Assembly: GCF_017874035.1 (NCBI RefSeq)
Contig: NZ_JAGGKV010000024.1
Location: 1-64,000, forward strand
DNA: 64,000 bases
Origin: Paenibacillus aceris
Lineage (GTDB): Bacteria; Bacillota; Bacilli; Paenibacillales; NBRC-103111
Direction of reading: 5' to 3'
In this document: positions 36,501 through 45,264 of the stretch, one piece after another
Numbering within the stretch: position 1 is the first letter of the stretch
Layout of the letters: each line of letters opens with the position of its first letter
Position numbers and translations under genes: made by a program
The notes under the pieces: model-generated
The model's input: only the letters and a program-made list of their open reading frames with translations
What the model was told of the DNA's origin: nothing
Database searches by the model: none

Positions 36501-38319
36501 TTATACCAATATTGAGGACTACATCAATGGATTGGTCGATGTACCTGTGCCGCTTAATCCTACTGTTTCTATCGAGATGCCGACCATGCACCAGTCTTAT
36601 CACATTAACGAGCCGATCCATATTCGTGCAACAGCAGCAGCGGCTGCCAGCGGGGGATCCATCTCTAAGGTGGTTTTCTACGATAGGGACCAGAAGCTAT
36701 TTGAGGATGCGAGTGAACCTTTCGAGTTTACTTGGGAAAACGCTCCGGAAGGCCAGCATTACATTTATGCAAAAGCAGTTGATAATAACGGGGTAATGAC
36801 TTTGTCCGAGCCTGCCATTGCGTACACGAACGGCCCAGATAACGTAGTGTCATGGACGTCTCAAGATATCGGTTCAGTCAAAATTCCCGGTACCGCCAAC
36901 CTGACGGGAAATGTATACAAAGTGAAAGGGTCCGGTGAAATCAACATCAAGGGAGTATCAGACTCGTTCCATTATGTATATAAACCGGTGAAAGGGAACT
37001 TTGAAATGTATGCGAATGTCGCGTTTGATTCGGAATACGACGATGATGTCAAGACTGGGTTTATGATGCGCGAAAGCCTTGATCCTTCATCAAAAGCAAC
37101 CGGGGTATTCCTGTCTACGGATCCAACCGATGATTTTAGTGTGGATACCAGCGGTATAAAGATCTCAGTAATAAACCGCAACCAAGCTGGGAGCGGGTAT
37201 AAAGAGCAGCTGCGTAGAAGTACGAGCTTAAAAGCTCCCTATTGGATAAAACTTGAACGTAAAGAAAATACAGTTTCCGGATACGTTTCGAAGGATGGAA
37301 CAGATTGGTCTTTGGTTGCTTCCAATGTTGTCGATTATGGTGAAACAGTTTATGTCGGCATGGCTGTAGACGCAGCAAAGTCGACCACAAACATTGATTA
37401 TTTAATGGCTGCCACTTTTACCGACCTTCATGTATCTTCTTCGCCGCAATTTTCACTTGATAATGCTGCGAACGATATGTCTGAGATTCCTGACTATACC
37501 GTCTCGGGCTCTGTTACCGATCGCGCGAAAATAGCGATAACCAATAACGGCGTATCAGTAGTGGATGCCGTATATACAGAAGCGGGTCAGAATTTCTCGA
37601 AAAAAGTGACACTAAATGAAGGTGTTAATACGATTGTCGTATCTGCATCTAATGAAGAGCTGTTTGGCAATGTTTCAAGCTCCAAGACAATTGTGGTCAA
37701 CTATCATAAGGCAGCAGTTATATTTACACCTTCTGTCGATATTCCTATGGTCGTTGACTCACCAGCCTTTTCTTTATTGGGCAGTATTAACAGAGATGCC
37801 AAGGTAACTGTCAAAGTCAATGGAAACGCAGTGCTCACAAATGCCAGAACGTCCAGTAATGTAACTTTTACAGTTCCTATGACTTTGAAAGAAGGAATGA
37901 ACGAAATCGAAGTATCAAGTCTTGACGACTATCAAAACGTTGGTTTGCAAACCTTTCAGGTGAATTTTGTTAAAAACTGGGGAGAGCAACTGTTTGGCGT
38001 GAAGGACTTATCTCTGAGCGATCGTACCGGGAATGCGGTAACCGGCCTAATTCGTTCTACCGATGTTGTAGCGAGTATTTCTGTTCAAAACAATTCGGCA
38101 ATAAGTCAGAATGGGGTTCTAATTATAGGGATGTTTGATCAGCAAAACCGGTTGGTACGGTACTCCTTTGTTTCTAGTTCGTTCTCGGCTGGTGAAAATA
38201 AGCAAATGAAGACCATCATGAGGGTGCCTGATAGTGTTATAGGGTACAAATTAAAAGCCTTTGTTTGGAACAACACATCAAGTCGAATAAGAATCTCAAA
38301 CGAAGTCATCATTCCTTAG
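33550..38319 (+). CDS. Secreted pectinesterase (CE8) - pectate lyase (PL1-like) fusion
   Basis: 1589 residues with AGGAGG 7 bases before ATG. After a signal peptide (about 1-28) come an Fn3 domain (38-120) and a CE8 pectinesterase (128-430) with D272 (GYQDTLY), nucleophile D299 (GSVDFIYG) and R364 (GRPW). A small beta domain follows (about 475-545). The pectate-lyase-like right-handed helix (549-830) starts FPGAEGGG and includes WSTDELFS. Then a calcium-type DxDGDGMPDDWE segment (about 938-985), an Ig-like domain, a DUF1349-like jelly roll (1101-1297), two glucodextranase-like Ig domains (1305-1480) and a C-terminal domain shared with the preceding gene. It should demethylate homogalacturonan and cleave the product. 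No surface anchor is seen. Confidence 0.93.
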   Translation: MKKALSIGICFLLMLNILLFPGVTVVDAAETSQTGQLSAPADVAAIANDGSVELSWSSVSGANAYSVKRSTESGGPYTVLTNTLTASSYTDTSVTNGTIYYYLVSASNTSGESSPSGEIIANPAMVLTVAQNGTGDFSSIKSALESIPSNNSSRKIIYIKEGSYNEKISVTVPYVSLIGAGKDKTRIFYNDNEFTPTSSGATSTLAALDTATITVGGTKDRPDGTKTTANNFYAANLTLENSSDVTKGRALAARVIADQVVFENVRFIGYQDTLYVGVTYYDKTSRQYYRNCEIMGSVDFIYGPATAAVFDHSDIVSRNGPSRSGGYITAAATQNPTGELPGIVFMNSRLLKDSTTQGKHYLGRPWQDQPTVRFINTWMDEHIHQDGWTVMTDNLTYHYSEYNSSGPGASPTTRKLQNDTDPSHFAMTAEQASLFTIPRIFGGWDPSRRVIYPKLFESVVPIKDPALPDGTLGAYTKPVIVYMEVNNDAPAADRVQYRLNDGQWVFYTKEFTVSDTGTHTIEYRYVDAIGTPSTSKQISIKIDPAEIARTPAFPGAEGGGKYVTGGRGGSVYVVNNLLDYADGAAPIPGSFRDAVSQPNRTIIFSVSGNINLVRPLTIGQPNLTVAGQTAPGDGIALSGYAVKVGSGTSTAGGNIIVRYIRFRGGEALLDDTFNITGDNVIIDHVSGSWSTDELFSSENNKNFTLQWSFITNSLNHSIHTKGPHGYGGIWGGSNITFAHNLITNHINRNVRFARATDIVNYPQKIDYRNNVIYNWAGNTAYGGEMATGINMINNYYKPGPNTYNAFNRIVAPSAGDAGGGAFYVNGNYVVGDPEVTANNLVKNSNGSYKAINPDSTFTLKSTPFIYPDANNPVGGPTSTDSAEVAYEKVLLHGGASIPKRDSLDARIVSEVKNGTGRTVNKIANDGGLPELMSAPAPVDTDGDGMPDDWELAHGLDPNDNGLDSAHNKIPSNPNGSFGDINGNGYTNIEDYINGLVDVPVPLNPTVSIEMPTMHQSYHINEPIHIRATAAAAASGGSISKVVFYDRDQKLFEDASEPFEFTWENAPEGQHYIYAKAVDNNGVMTLSEPAIAYTNGPDNVVSWTSQDIGSVKIPGTANLTGNVYKVKGSGEINIKGVSDSFHYVYKPVKGNFEMYANVAFDSEYDDDVKTGFMMRESLDPSSKATGVFLSTDPTDDFSVDTSGIKISVINRNQAGSGYKEQLRRSTSLKAPYWIKLERKENTVSGYVSKDGTDWSLVASNVVDYGETVYVGMAVDAAKSTTNIDYLMAATFTDLHVSSSPQFSLDNAANDMSEIPDYTVSGSVTDRAKIAITNNGVSVVDAVYTEAGQNFSKKVTLNEGVNTIVVSASNEELFGNVSSSKTIVVNYHKAAVIFTPSVDIPMVVDSPAFSLLGSINRDAKVTVKVNGNAVLTNARTSSNVTFTVPMTLKEGMNEIEVSSLDDYQNVGLQTFQVNFVKNWGEQLFGVKDLSLSDRTGNAVTGLIRSTDVVASISVQNNSAISQNGVLIIGMFDQQNRLVRYSFVSSSFSAGENKQMKTIMRVPDSVIGYKLKAFVWNNTSSRIRISNEVIIP

Positions 38320-38407
38320 ATCAGTTAACTTAATCATGTGATGGGAGATGCGGGAGGGTTCTTATAGGCATACCTTCCCTTAATCCTTATTCCGAGGAGG
38401 AATATGT

Positions 38408-40018
38408 TTGATAAGCTTACGAAGATGGACGATTCTGTTAGTAGCCGTTTTGATGTATGTCGGAACGATGATTTCGTCCGCAGTTGCTTCGCCGGTTGAT
38501 GTTCATGCATCATATAATGATCAAAATGGTCAAGTTACGATATCCGGTATATTAAGCTCAGAGCAAGGCACGCTCGTTACTTTACACGTCATAAATCCGC
38601 TGAACCAGTTGGATGTATTAGACCAAACCGCAATCGGCTCAGACGGATCATACCAATTCAACTATGTGTTGAAGACAAGAATAGCCGGTAAATATTTTGT
38701 CAACGTTAGCGTACAACAGTCAGATCAAGTAATTGGAACAACGTTTGAGGTGAAGTCATCTACATCACCGGATCGCGATACCGATAATCCTCCGAATTCA
38801 TATGTAGGGGTGGGAGGAGCTGGCGTAAAGGCTGCTCCACACGTTACAGTGGACCCAATCAACGGAATAGTTTCGGCTAAGCTTGATCAAGAAGACGTGG
38901 AAAAGGCTATAACAGCCGGCGATACTCAGTTGGTAGTTGAGATCCAAAGTGTCGCAGGTACCAATCAGTATCAATTATATGCACCGGCAAGCCTGTTCTC
39001 AGGGACTTCCGAGCAAAATATGACGATTGTAACGGAGTTTGGATCCATTATGATTCCAAGTCATCTGTTAAGCCATATCAATCTCGATGAGGCTAAAGAA
39101 GTAGGTTTTGTGATAGCTATTGCCGACATCAGCGGGATTCCGGACGCTATCAAACATCAAATCGAGAATAAACCGGTTATTGAAGTAAAAGTAACGGTCG
39201 ATGGCAAACCCGTCATCGTTGATAATCCGAATGCGGTCGTTCAAGTTGCCATTCCGTATCAACCTACGGTAGAGGAATTGAAGGATCCCGAGCACATTGT
39301 GGTATGGTATATCGATCAAACGGGAAAAGCTCAATCAGTTCCGAGCGGCGTATACGATGCTGAAACGGGAACTGTGAATTTTAAAACCACACATTTCAGC
39401 ACATTTGCTGTAGCTTATGTGAAGAAGAGTTTCTCTGACTTAGCTTCTGTGGATTGGGCGAAGAAGGCGATCGAAGTGATGGCGTCAAAGGGGATTATTT
39501 CCGGCACCTCGGATACGTCGTTTAGTCCCGAAGCGAATGTTACACGCGCCGATTTCATGATGTTGTTAACGAAAACGTTCGGATTTACCGCTGATGTTAA
39601 ATCTAACTTTAGCGACGTCCGGACTACCGATTACTTCTATGAAGCGGTTGGGGTCGCAAAGCAGCTTGGCTTGGCTGAAGGTCAAGGGGACGGCGTGTTT
39701 AGTCCGACTGAACAGATTTCCAGACAGGACATGATGGTGCTTCTTTCAAGAGCGATGAGCAAAGCGGGGATATTCGCTGGCAAGGGGACGGCGAGCGATC
39801 TTGACGCGTTTAGCGATAAGTCGAATGTCGCTTCATACGCTGTAAACGATGTTGCCGCATTGATTAAGGGCGGTATCGTCGAAGGCAGCGGAAACATACT
39901 GAATCCGGTTGGCTACGCCACTAGAGCGGAAGCGGCAGTATTGCTTTATAGGATCTATCACAATCAACTAACTCAGACCGTTAACCCAGGCGTTTCCGAT
40001 ATTTATTTCGGGATATAA
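38408..40018 (+). CDS. S-layer-homology surface protein of the pectin operon
   Basis: TTG 38408 has GAGGAGG 7 bases upstream, and no ATG in frame fits. A signal peptide (about 1-28) is followed by an Ig-like domain (30-115), a low-complexity linker, and a beta-rich region (about 140-340) often seen before SLH repeats (HIVVWYIDQTGKAQSV, FKTTHFSTFAVAY). Three SLH domains end the protein (about 345-525): FSDLASVDWAKKAIEVMASKGI, FSDVRTTDYFYEAVGVAKQLG and FSDKSNVASYAVNDVAALIKGG. They bind pyruvylated secondary cell wall polymer. It may hold substrate or the pectinases at the cell surface. Last gene of the operon, before a strong terminator. Confidence 0.93.
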   Translation: MISLRRWTILLVAVLMYVGTMISSAVASPVDVHASYNDQNGQVTISGILSSEQGTLVTLHVINPLNQLDVLDQTAIGSDGSYQFNYVLKTRIAGKYFVNVSVQQSDQVIGTTFEVKSSTSPDRDTDNPPNSYVGVGGAGVKAAPHVTVDPINGIVSAKLDQEDVEKAITAGDTQLVVEIQSVAGTNQYQLYAPASLFSGTSEQNMTIVTEFGSIMIPSHLLSHINLDEAKEVGFVIAIADISGIPDAIKHQIENKPVIEVKVTVDGKPVIVDNPNAVVQVAIPYQPTVEELKDPEHIVVWYIDQTGKAQSVPSGVYDAETGTVNFKTTHFSTFAVAYVKKSFSDLASVDWAKKAIEVMASKGIISGTSDTSFSPEANVTRADFMMLLTKTFGFTADVKSNFSDVRTTDYFYEAVGVAKQLGLAEGQGDGVFSPTEQISRQDMMVLLSRAMSKAGIFAGKGTASDLDAFSDKSNVASYAVNDVAALIKGGIVEGSGNILNPVGYATRAEAAVLLYRIYHNQLTQTVNPGVSDIYFGI

Positions 40019-40022
40019 GATC

Positions 40023-40054
40023 GTGCCGAGCTGCAAATGCTCGGCACTTTTTTT
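40023..40054 (+). terminator. Terminator of the pectin operon
   Basis: GTGCCGAG (40023-40030) pairs perfectly with CTCGGCAC (40040-40047), followed by seven T's. Confidence 0.93.
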
Positions 40055-40107
40055 GGGGGAAAGTTCATATGGCTTTCGTCTGATATTTTCAAGCTGTTTT
40101 TTACTGA

Positions 40108-40392
40108 TTTGAATGGGGAAATACATGCCTACCGGCTCTGCCGGGCGCTTGGGCGTCGGGCTTCATCAAAGGCTTGAGAGCGCGAGGCGGGTTTCTCGTT
40201 GATTTGGCTTGGGAAAAGGGGCGATTAAGCGAGGCGACGATACAAGCATCTAGGGATGGTATTTGTACGGTTCGCTCCTCATGGCCTATTGTCGTTGTCT
40301 TAAACGAAGAGGAGATCGCCTGTTCAAACATGGGACAACTAACGAGTTTCAACGTACAGCATGGCAACATATACCAAATCATTGCACGATGA
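40108..40392 (+). pseudogene. C-terminal remnant of a GH95-like alpha-L-fucosidase/galactosidase
   Basis: An open frame without a start codon encodes 94 residues. They match the end of GH95-type enzymes: LPALPGAWASGFIKGLRARGGFLV, then DLAWEKGRLSEATIQ and a beta-sandwich tail. The catalytic barrel is absent; a stop lies directly upstream in frame (40105-40107). It is therefore the leftover of a deleted gene. Intact GH95 enzymes in pectin loci remove fucose or galactose side groups. The rest of the 520-base gap (40393-40542) shows nothing clear. Confidence 0.7.
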
Positions 40393-40542
40393 AGTGAGGT
40401 TGCGAATGTAGTACAATAAATTAAGTGTTAACACAAACACAACACCATTGGAAAAAAACACATTCCAGATCAAACCAAGGGAAGGTAAGATGTAGATATC
40501 CAATACGTTGGATAATTACGATAGAGAATGGGGCAGAAACGA

Positions 40543-42105
40543 ATGAAAATAGGGATGGTTGTCGCATTAACCTTGGTTTTGACTACTGGAACGCTCTCGG
40601 GTTGTGGTAGTGTAGAAAAGAATCCAAAGTCTGGCGATGCAGCCAAAAAAGAAGAAGTACAGAAGTTTTCTATGTCAATGAGTACAAGCGGATTTAAATA
40701 TGCAGAGCAAACTGCAGATGTTAATAAGGAAAAATGGGTAAAAAAGCTGGAGGAGCTTTCAAAAGTAGATCTAGACCTTCGTATGATTCCTTTGAAAGAT
40801 TTTGACCAAAAAATGTCGCTGATGTTTGCTTCCAATGATCTTCCAGATGTTGTCCAAAATGTTGGAGGCGCTACCACAAAGGGGATGTCCGGTTCTGTAG
40901 AAGCTGGCGTGTTCATGCCTTTGGACGATTTGTTGAAGCAGTATGCTCCAAACATCATGAAAGCGGTGCCAAAGGAAGCGTGGCAAGAAACCAGCTTTAA
41001 CGGTAAAATCTACGGGATTCCATCGTGGCTTTCCAATCCTTCCCGCCGTGCCACCTTCATTAGAACTGATTTACTTGCCAAAACAGGGCTTCCTGCGCCG
41101 AAAACGGTTGATGAATTTATGACGGTGATGAGAGCACTCAAAGCAAAAGGGGTAGAGAACCCTTATCAAATGCGTGAAAACTTCAAGTACGCAGATACGA
41201 TTCTTGGAGCCTACGATGTGCTTCCTGCTCAATTCGAAGTAAAGGGAGATCAAGTCGTACCGAAATTCTTCGATGTGGAGAACATGACCAAAGCGCTTCA
41301 AACCTTCAAGACCATGTTTGACGAAGGCTTAATCCCGAAAGATTTCGCATCGATCAGTTCAGCCGATTATAACAAAAACATCGAAGCTGGTAAGGTAGGC
41401 ATGTGGTCGGCTAATGCACAAAGCTTGTCCGGTTACCGCAGCAAGTTGAAGAACCTGGTACCTGATGGAAAAATTGAAATTATTTCATCCCCGCGCGGAC
41501 CGGAAAATTTCGGCGGACATTTGCTCTATTCCAGTGTAGGTACTTCTTATTACATCAATAACAAGGTGTCGAAGGAGAAAGCGATCCGGATTATTCAGTT
41601 CTTTGAATGGATGCTAACTCCGGAAGCCGAGAAATATTTCTCCTTTGGTATCGAAGGCGAGACGTATACAACAGAGAATGGCAAAATCAAATTCACGCCT
41701 CCAACGGCCACTGCAGCCATTGAAGAGGATCAATTCCGCGGTATGTTCTGGTTTGTACACGATCTAGTCTACAATAAAGCCAAAGAAGAGATGTCTGAGG
41801 ACGGACGCGACATGATCAAGTATTTAGATACGATTGTTTCCAAAGAAGGCTTGGGTTCTATCCGCTTCGTACCGCAGCTTGAATCGTACTCGAAGTATCC
41901 GGATGTAGCTCCTGCCTCCGATGATGTAGGACCGAAATTAATTCTCGACCATATGGTTAAGATGATTTACGGTAAGGAACCGATCTCAGATTGGCCGAAA
42001 GTCATTGAGGAATACAAAAGTAAAGGCGGCAACGATATCCTGAAGGAAGCTACAGAGCGTTATAAAAAGGGCAATGGAGCTATCGTTACCAAGAACATAA
42101 ATTAA
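40543..42105 (+). CDS. ABC importer substrate-binding lipoprotein (polysaccharide/oligosaccharide type)
   Basis: ATG 40543 is preferred, with a GGGG box upstream; the ATG 15 bases before is possible. A lipoprotein signal ends in LSGC (Cys about 21). The body is a family-1 solute-binding protein of the LplA/YtcQ kind (MIPLKDFDQKMSLMFASNDLPDVV, FMPLDDLLKQYAPNI, IPSWLSNPSRRATFIRTDLL). It captures oligosaccharides for the two permeases at 45265 and 46253. A terminator follows, so it can be expressed at a higher level than the other genes of the locus. The ligand is probably a pectic oligosaccharide, judged from the neighbouring operon. Confidence 0.93.
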   Translation: MKIGMVVALTLVLTTGTLSGCGSVEKNPKSGDAAKKEEVQKFSMSMSTSGFKYAEQTADVNKEKWVKKLEELSKVDLDLRMIPLKDFDQKMSLMFASNDLPDVVQNVGGATTKGMSGSVEAGVFMPLDDLLKQYAPNIMKAVPKEAWQETSFNGKIYGIPSWLSNPSRRATFIRTDLLAKTGLPAPKTVDEFMTVMRALKAKGVENPYQMRENFKYADTILGAYDVLPAQFEVKGDQVVPKFFDVENMTKALQTFKTMFDEGLIPKDFASISSADYNKNIEAGKVGMWSANAQSLSGYRSKLKNLVPDGKIEIISSPRGPENFGGHLLYSSVGTSYYINNKVSKEKAIRIIQFFEWMLTPEAEKYFSFGIEGETYTTENGKIKFTPPTATAAIEEDQFRGMFWFVHDLVYNKAKEEMSEDGRDMIKYLDTIVSKEGLGSIRFVPQLESYSKYPDVAPASDDVGPKLILDHMVKMIYGKEPISDWPKVIEEYKSKGGNDILKEATERYKKGNGAIVTKNIN

Positions 42106-42119
42106 ATTCAATTCCATAG

Positions 42120-42163
42120 AAAAAGGATTTGTTTCGCAAGCAGCGGGCAAGTCCCTTTTTTCT
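42120..42163 (+). terminator. Terminator after the binding-protein gene
   Basis: AAAAAGGATTTG pairs imperfectly with CAAGTCCCTTTTTT around a 15-base loop, with a T-run on the 3' side. Confidence 0.65.
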
Positions 42164-42262
42164 TTAGAAGGAGTCTCTTTTTTGATTGCCATGGTTTTCT
42201 TCTTTTCTTGGGCGTATAATTTTTCTAAGTGACAAACGTTAGAAGTGGAGGCTTGGACTTTC

Positions 42263-43279
42263 GTGAGATTGTTAATCGTAGATGATGAACCCGTAATTCG
42301 CAGCGGCCTGATGATGATGGCGCAGAGCTATACGCATAAGTTTCAAGAAATTAAAACCTCAGTAAACGGACTTGATGCTCTGGAGCAAATCATTCAGTTT
42401 GAACCAGACCTGCTTCTGACGGATATCCGCATGCCCAAAATGGACGGCTTAGAGCTTTGCCGGAACGTATACGAGAAATATCCTCATATTATGATGGTCG
42501 TTGTTTCGGGCTATAGTGATTTTGATTATGCGCAAAAGTGCCTGTTATACGGGGTCAAACACTATTTGCTTAAGCCGGTTACACCGCCGGATCTGCACGA
42601 TGTGTTCGATATCATTGTGAAATCGCAATCGCAAGGCTATATCCCCGTATCCCGGTATGTAGATTGGGTTGAACGGATAGAGAACAGTATTTGGCTATTG
42701 CAGGAGGAGGAATTGCTGAAGACGATGGAGGAGTGGAAAGACCATTGCTCCCATTTGTCTGCGCCTCAGCTGAAAGAGCAGCTGCTCGATGCGGCCGTCC
42801 TGCTGCAAAAGCAATTTCAAGAGAAAAACCGCCGGCTCAGCTCGGATTTGACGGAAGCCTTCCGTTCATCATCCAAGGCGGAGCTTTTTAAAGAATTTGA
42901 GGAACGGCTGCAAACCGTTATGATGGATATTTTGGTCGTACGCCGTGGCAATTTTAAGGACCCCATGGAGGAAGCCAAGGCTTACATTGACAATCATTTG
43001 TCCGTTGATATCTCTTTAAGGGAAGTGGCGGACATGGTAGGTATCACACCGAATTATTTCAGTACTTTGTTCAAAAAAATGAGCAATGAAACGTTCGTCA
43101 GTTACCGGATCAATAAAAGAATGGACAAGGCTCGTGAGCTGCTGTCGATTCCTCATAAACGAACCGTGGATATAGCGGCAGAGGTAGGATATGACGATTA
43201 CCCCCATTTCACCAAAACCTTTAAGAAAGTCTTTGGTATTTCTCCATCGGATTATCGGGATTCGTTGGGAATGAAATGA
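42263..43279 (+). CDS. YesN-type response regulator (receiver + AraC HTH)
   Basis: GTG 42263 fits the family start (VRLLIVDDEPVIRSG); GTG 42245 overlaps the RBS. The receiver domain (about 1-120) has the phospho-acceptor Asp in LLLTDIRMPKMDG and KPV near its end. A central helical linker is followed by an AraC HTH (about 245-338): ISLREVADMVGITPNYFSTLF and TVDIAAEVGYDDYPHFTKTFKKVFG. Its stop overlaps the kinase start by 4 bases (ATGA). Pairs of this kind, next to Lpl-type importers, control their transport genes in response to sugars. Confidence 0.95.
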   Translation: MRLLIVDDEPVIRSGLMMMAQSYTHKFQEIKTSVNGLDALEQIIQFEPDLLLTDIRMPKMDGLELCRNVYEKYPHIMMVVVSGYSDFDYAQKCLLYGVKHYLLKPVTPPDLHDVFDIIVKSQSQGYIPVSRYVDWVERIENSIWLLQEEELLKTMEEWKDHCSHLSAPQLKEQLLDAAVLLQKQFQEKNRRLSSDLTEAFRSSSKAELFKEFEERLQTVMMDILVVRRGNFKDPMEEAKAYIDNHLSVDISLREVADMVGITPNYFSTLFKKMSNETFVSYRINKRMDKARELLSIPHKRTVDIAAEVGYDDYPHFTKTFKKVFGISPSDYRDSLGMK

Positions 43280-45102
43280 AAAAAATTAATTTATACCCCA
43301 AGCTGTTCCTATCCTATTTCGTTGTTATTATGATTTCTTTGACCAGCGTCGGTGTATTTTCATACTGGAGCTCTTCCAGCGAGCTTGATCAGATCGTGGA
43401 GAAGCAGCTGACGCAGGTGGTAGGTAACGCCGCCCACCATACAGATCTGTATATCCGAAGCTATGAGCGGTCCATGGTTTCTTTATTGAGCAGCAACTAT
43501 GTTAAGCGGTTCATTGATTTGCCAGAGGAGGAAATCGGCTATCCATATTATGAGCTGCGGAAGCTGATAAAGGAGCTTCTCATCGAGCCGGCGTTTGCGC
43601 GCAATCCGGAAATTTCCAACATTTATATGATTAGTTTTAATCATAATGCGATGTATTTTTATAATGATTCAGTAGGCGGATCGTTTGGTAAGGAGGAAGC
43701 TCAACAACAACTGGAGTTTTTCAAAGAGAATACGAATCCAGATGGAAGCTTGAGTGTACTGAACCACAGCATTTTGTCAGGACAACAAAATATAACATTG
43801 GCCCGGCAGATTCGTGGGCTTTCCTCTACGGAACCCAAAGGGATTCTTGTGGTGGAATTACGGGCGGCTGAGTTGTCAGAGCTGTGGAAGGGCATAGATT
43901 TGGGGGAGGATGGCTACTTTTTTATTACGGACGAAAATGGCAAGTATGTGTACCAACCGGATACGGAGAAAACAGCTGCGGCTGCGGAAGCGGAACTACC
44001 CAAAGCCATACGCAGTCAGGTGTTAGAGGCAAGCTCCAACGCCTTTATTGCCGTAATCGACGATAAGCCGCAAATGTTCATGAGCCGCCGATCAACCTAT
44101 GGCAATTGGCGGTTGGTCGTAGCAATGTCGGTGGAGGAGCTGCGCAGACCGAGTGATACGATTCGGACAACGACGATCGTTGTCGGATGCTTTACATTGG
44201 GAATCGCGCTATGGATAGCTTTCCGGTTCGGGAAATCGATCACAGGGCCGATACGCATATTGAGAGGGGCAATGCGTCAAACTGAGCAGGGGAAATGGGT
44301 CCAAATTCCGCTTCCGGAGCATCGTGACGAGATCACAGAGCTGATGAGCCGGTACAATCTGATGGTGACCCGTCTTTCGGAGCTTGTAGATAAAGTGTAT
44401 CAGGCTGAGTTAAGTGATCAGAAGAGCCAAATGGAGCGTCAAAAGGCAGAGCTGCAGTCTTTGCAGCTGCAAATTAATCCTCATTTTCTATACAATACGT
44501 TGGAAACGATTGTTTGCTATGCGGTCATTAGGGATTCCAAGGAAATCTATGAAATTGTCAAAGCGCTTGCCTATATGCTGCGTTATTCCGTGCAAACCAA
44601 TCTGGAAGAGATAACTGTATCTAACGAATTAAAGCATGTCATGTTCTATCTGGTGGTTCTTAAACATCGTATCGGCCGGGAATTTGAAGTAGATGTATGC
44701 ATTCATCCGAATTATTTGCTCAATAATATGGTTCGGTTAACACTGCAGCCGCTGATTGAAAATGCCTTTCAGCATGCTTTTGCAGACGGTGTGGAGGATT
44801 ATCATTATATTCGAATTGATGCTGGCGAGGATAAAGATAAGTTCTGGGTTAGCGTCGAGGATAATGGTCTTGGTATCAACGAGGCCAGGCTTGAGGAACT
44901 GCGTGAGAAACTGCACACGAATCAGCTAGCGGATAAAGAGAACGATTCTTCTAAAGGGATTGGCGGCATCGGTATTGTCAACGTTCATCGGAGAATTCAG
45001 ATGGTGTTTGGCGAGCAGTACGGCTTGCAGATCGAGAGTCAAGTGGAAAAGGGAACCAAGCTGACCATGATCATGCCTACGACTTTAAAGGAACTCATAT
45101 AG
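43276..45102 (+). CDS. YesM-type sensor histidine kinase
   Basis: 608 residues: a first TM helix (about 10-32), an extracytoplasmic dCache-like sensor (about 33-295), a second TM helix (296-316), HAMP (317-370), and the His_kinase domain with QLQINPHFLYNTLETI carrying the phospho-acceptor His. The ATPase follows with PLIENAFQHAF (N box), VEDNGLGI and GGIGIVNVHRRI. The start overlaps the response regulator stop, and a terminator follows 20 bases after the gene. It probably senses the binding protein or its sugar outside the cell. Confidence 0.95.
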   Translation: MKKINLYPKLFLSYFVVIMISLTSVGVFSYWSSSSELDQIVEKQLTQVVGNAAHHTDLYIRSYERSMVSLLSSNYVKRFIDLPEEEIGYPYYELRKLIKELLIEPAFARNPEISNIYMISFNHNAMYFYNDSVGGSFGKEEAQQQLEFFKENTNPDGSLSVLNHSILSGQQNITLARQIRGLSSTEPKGILVVELRAAELSELWKGIDLGEDGYFFITDENGKYVYQPDTEKTAAAAEAELPKAIRSQVLEASSNAFIAVIDDKPQMFMSRRSTYGNWRLVVAMSVEELRRPSDTIRTTTIVVGCFTLGIALWIAFRFGKSITGPIRILRGAMRQTEQGKWVQIPLPEHRDEITELMSRYNLMVTRLSELVDKVYQAELSDQKSQMERQKAELQSLQLQINPHFLYNTLETIVCYAVIRDSKEIYEIVKALAYMLRYSVQTNLEEITVSNELKHVMFYLVVLKHRIGREFEVDVCIHPNYLLNNMVRLTLQPLIENAFQHAFADGVEDYHYIRIDAGEDKDKFWVSVEDNGLGINEARLEELREKLHTNQLADKENDSSKGIGGIGIVNVHRRIQMVFGEQYGLQIESQVEKGTKLTMIMPTTLKELI

Positions 45103-45121
45103 AGACCATAAATGAGGAGAA

Positions 45122-45149
45122 AGGACCGCTGACGCTGCGGTCTTTTTTT
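45122..45149 (+). terminator. Terminator of the yesN-yesM-like pair
   Basis: GACCGC (45124-45129) pairs with GCGGTC (45137-45142) and is followed by seven T's. Confidence 0.88.
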
Positions 45150-45264
45150 GTGCCTGATTGTTGAAAAACACACCTAGAATTGAAGTTTCTCCATGTTCTC
45201 ACTCGGGGGCTCATAGTATGATGAGACCATCAAACATTCAGATGGACAGAAAGGAAAGACAACC

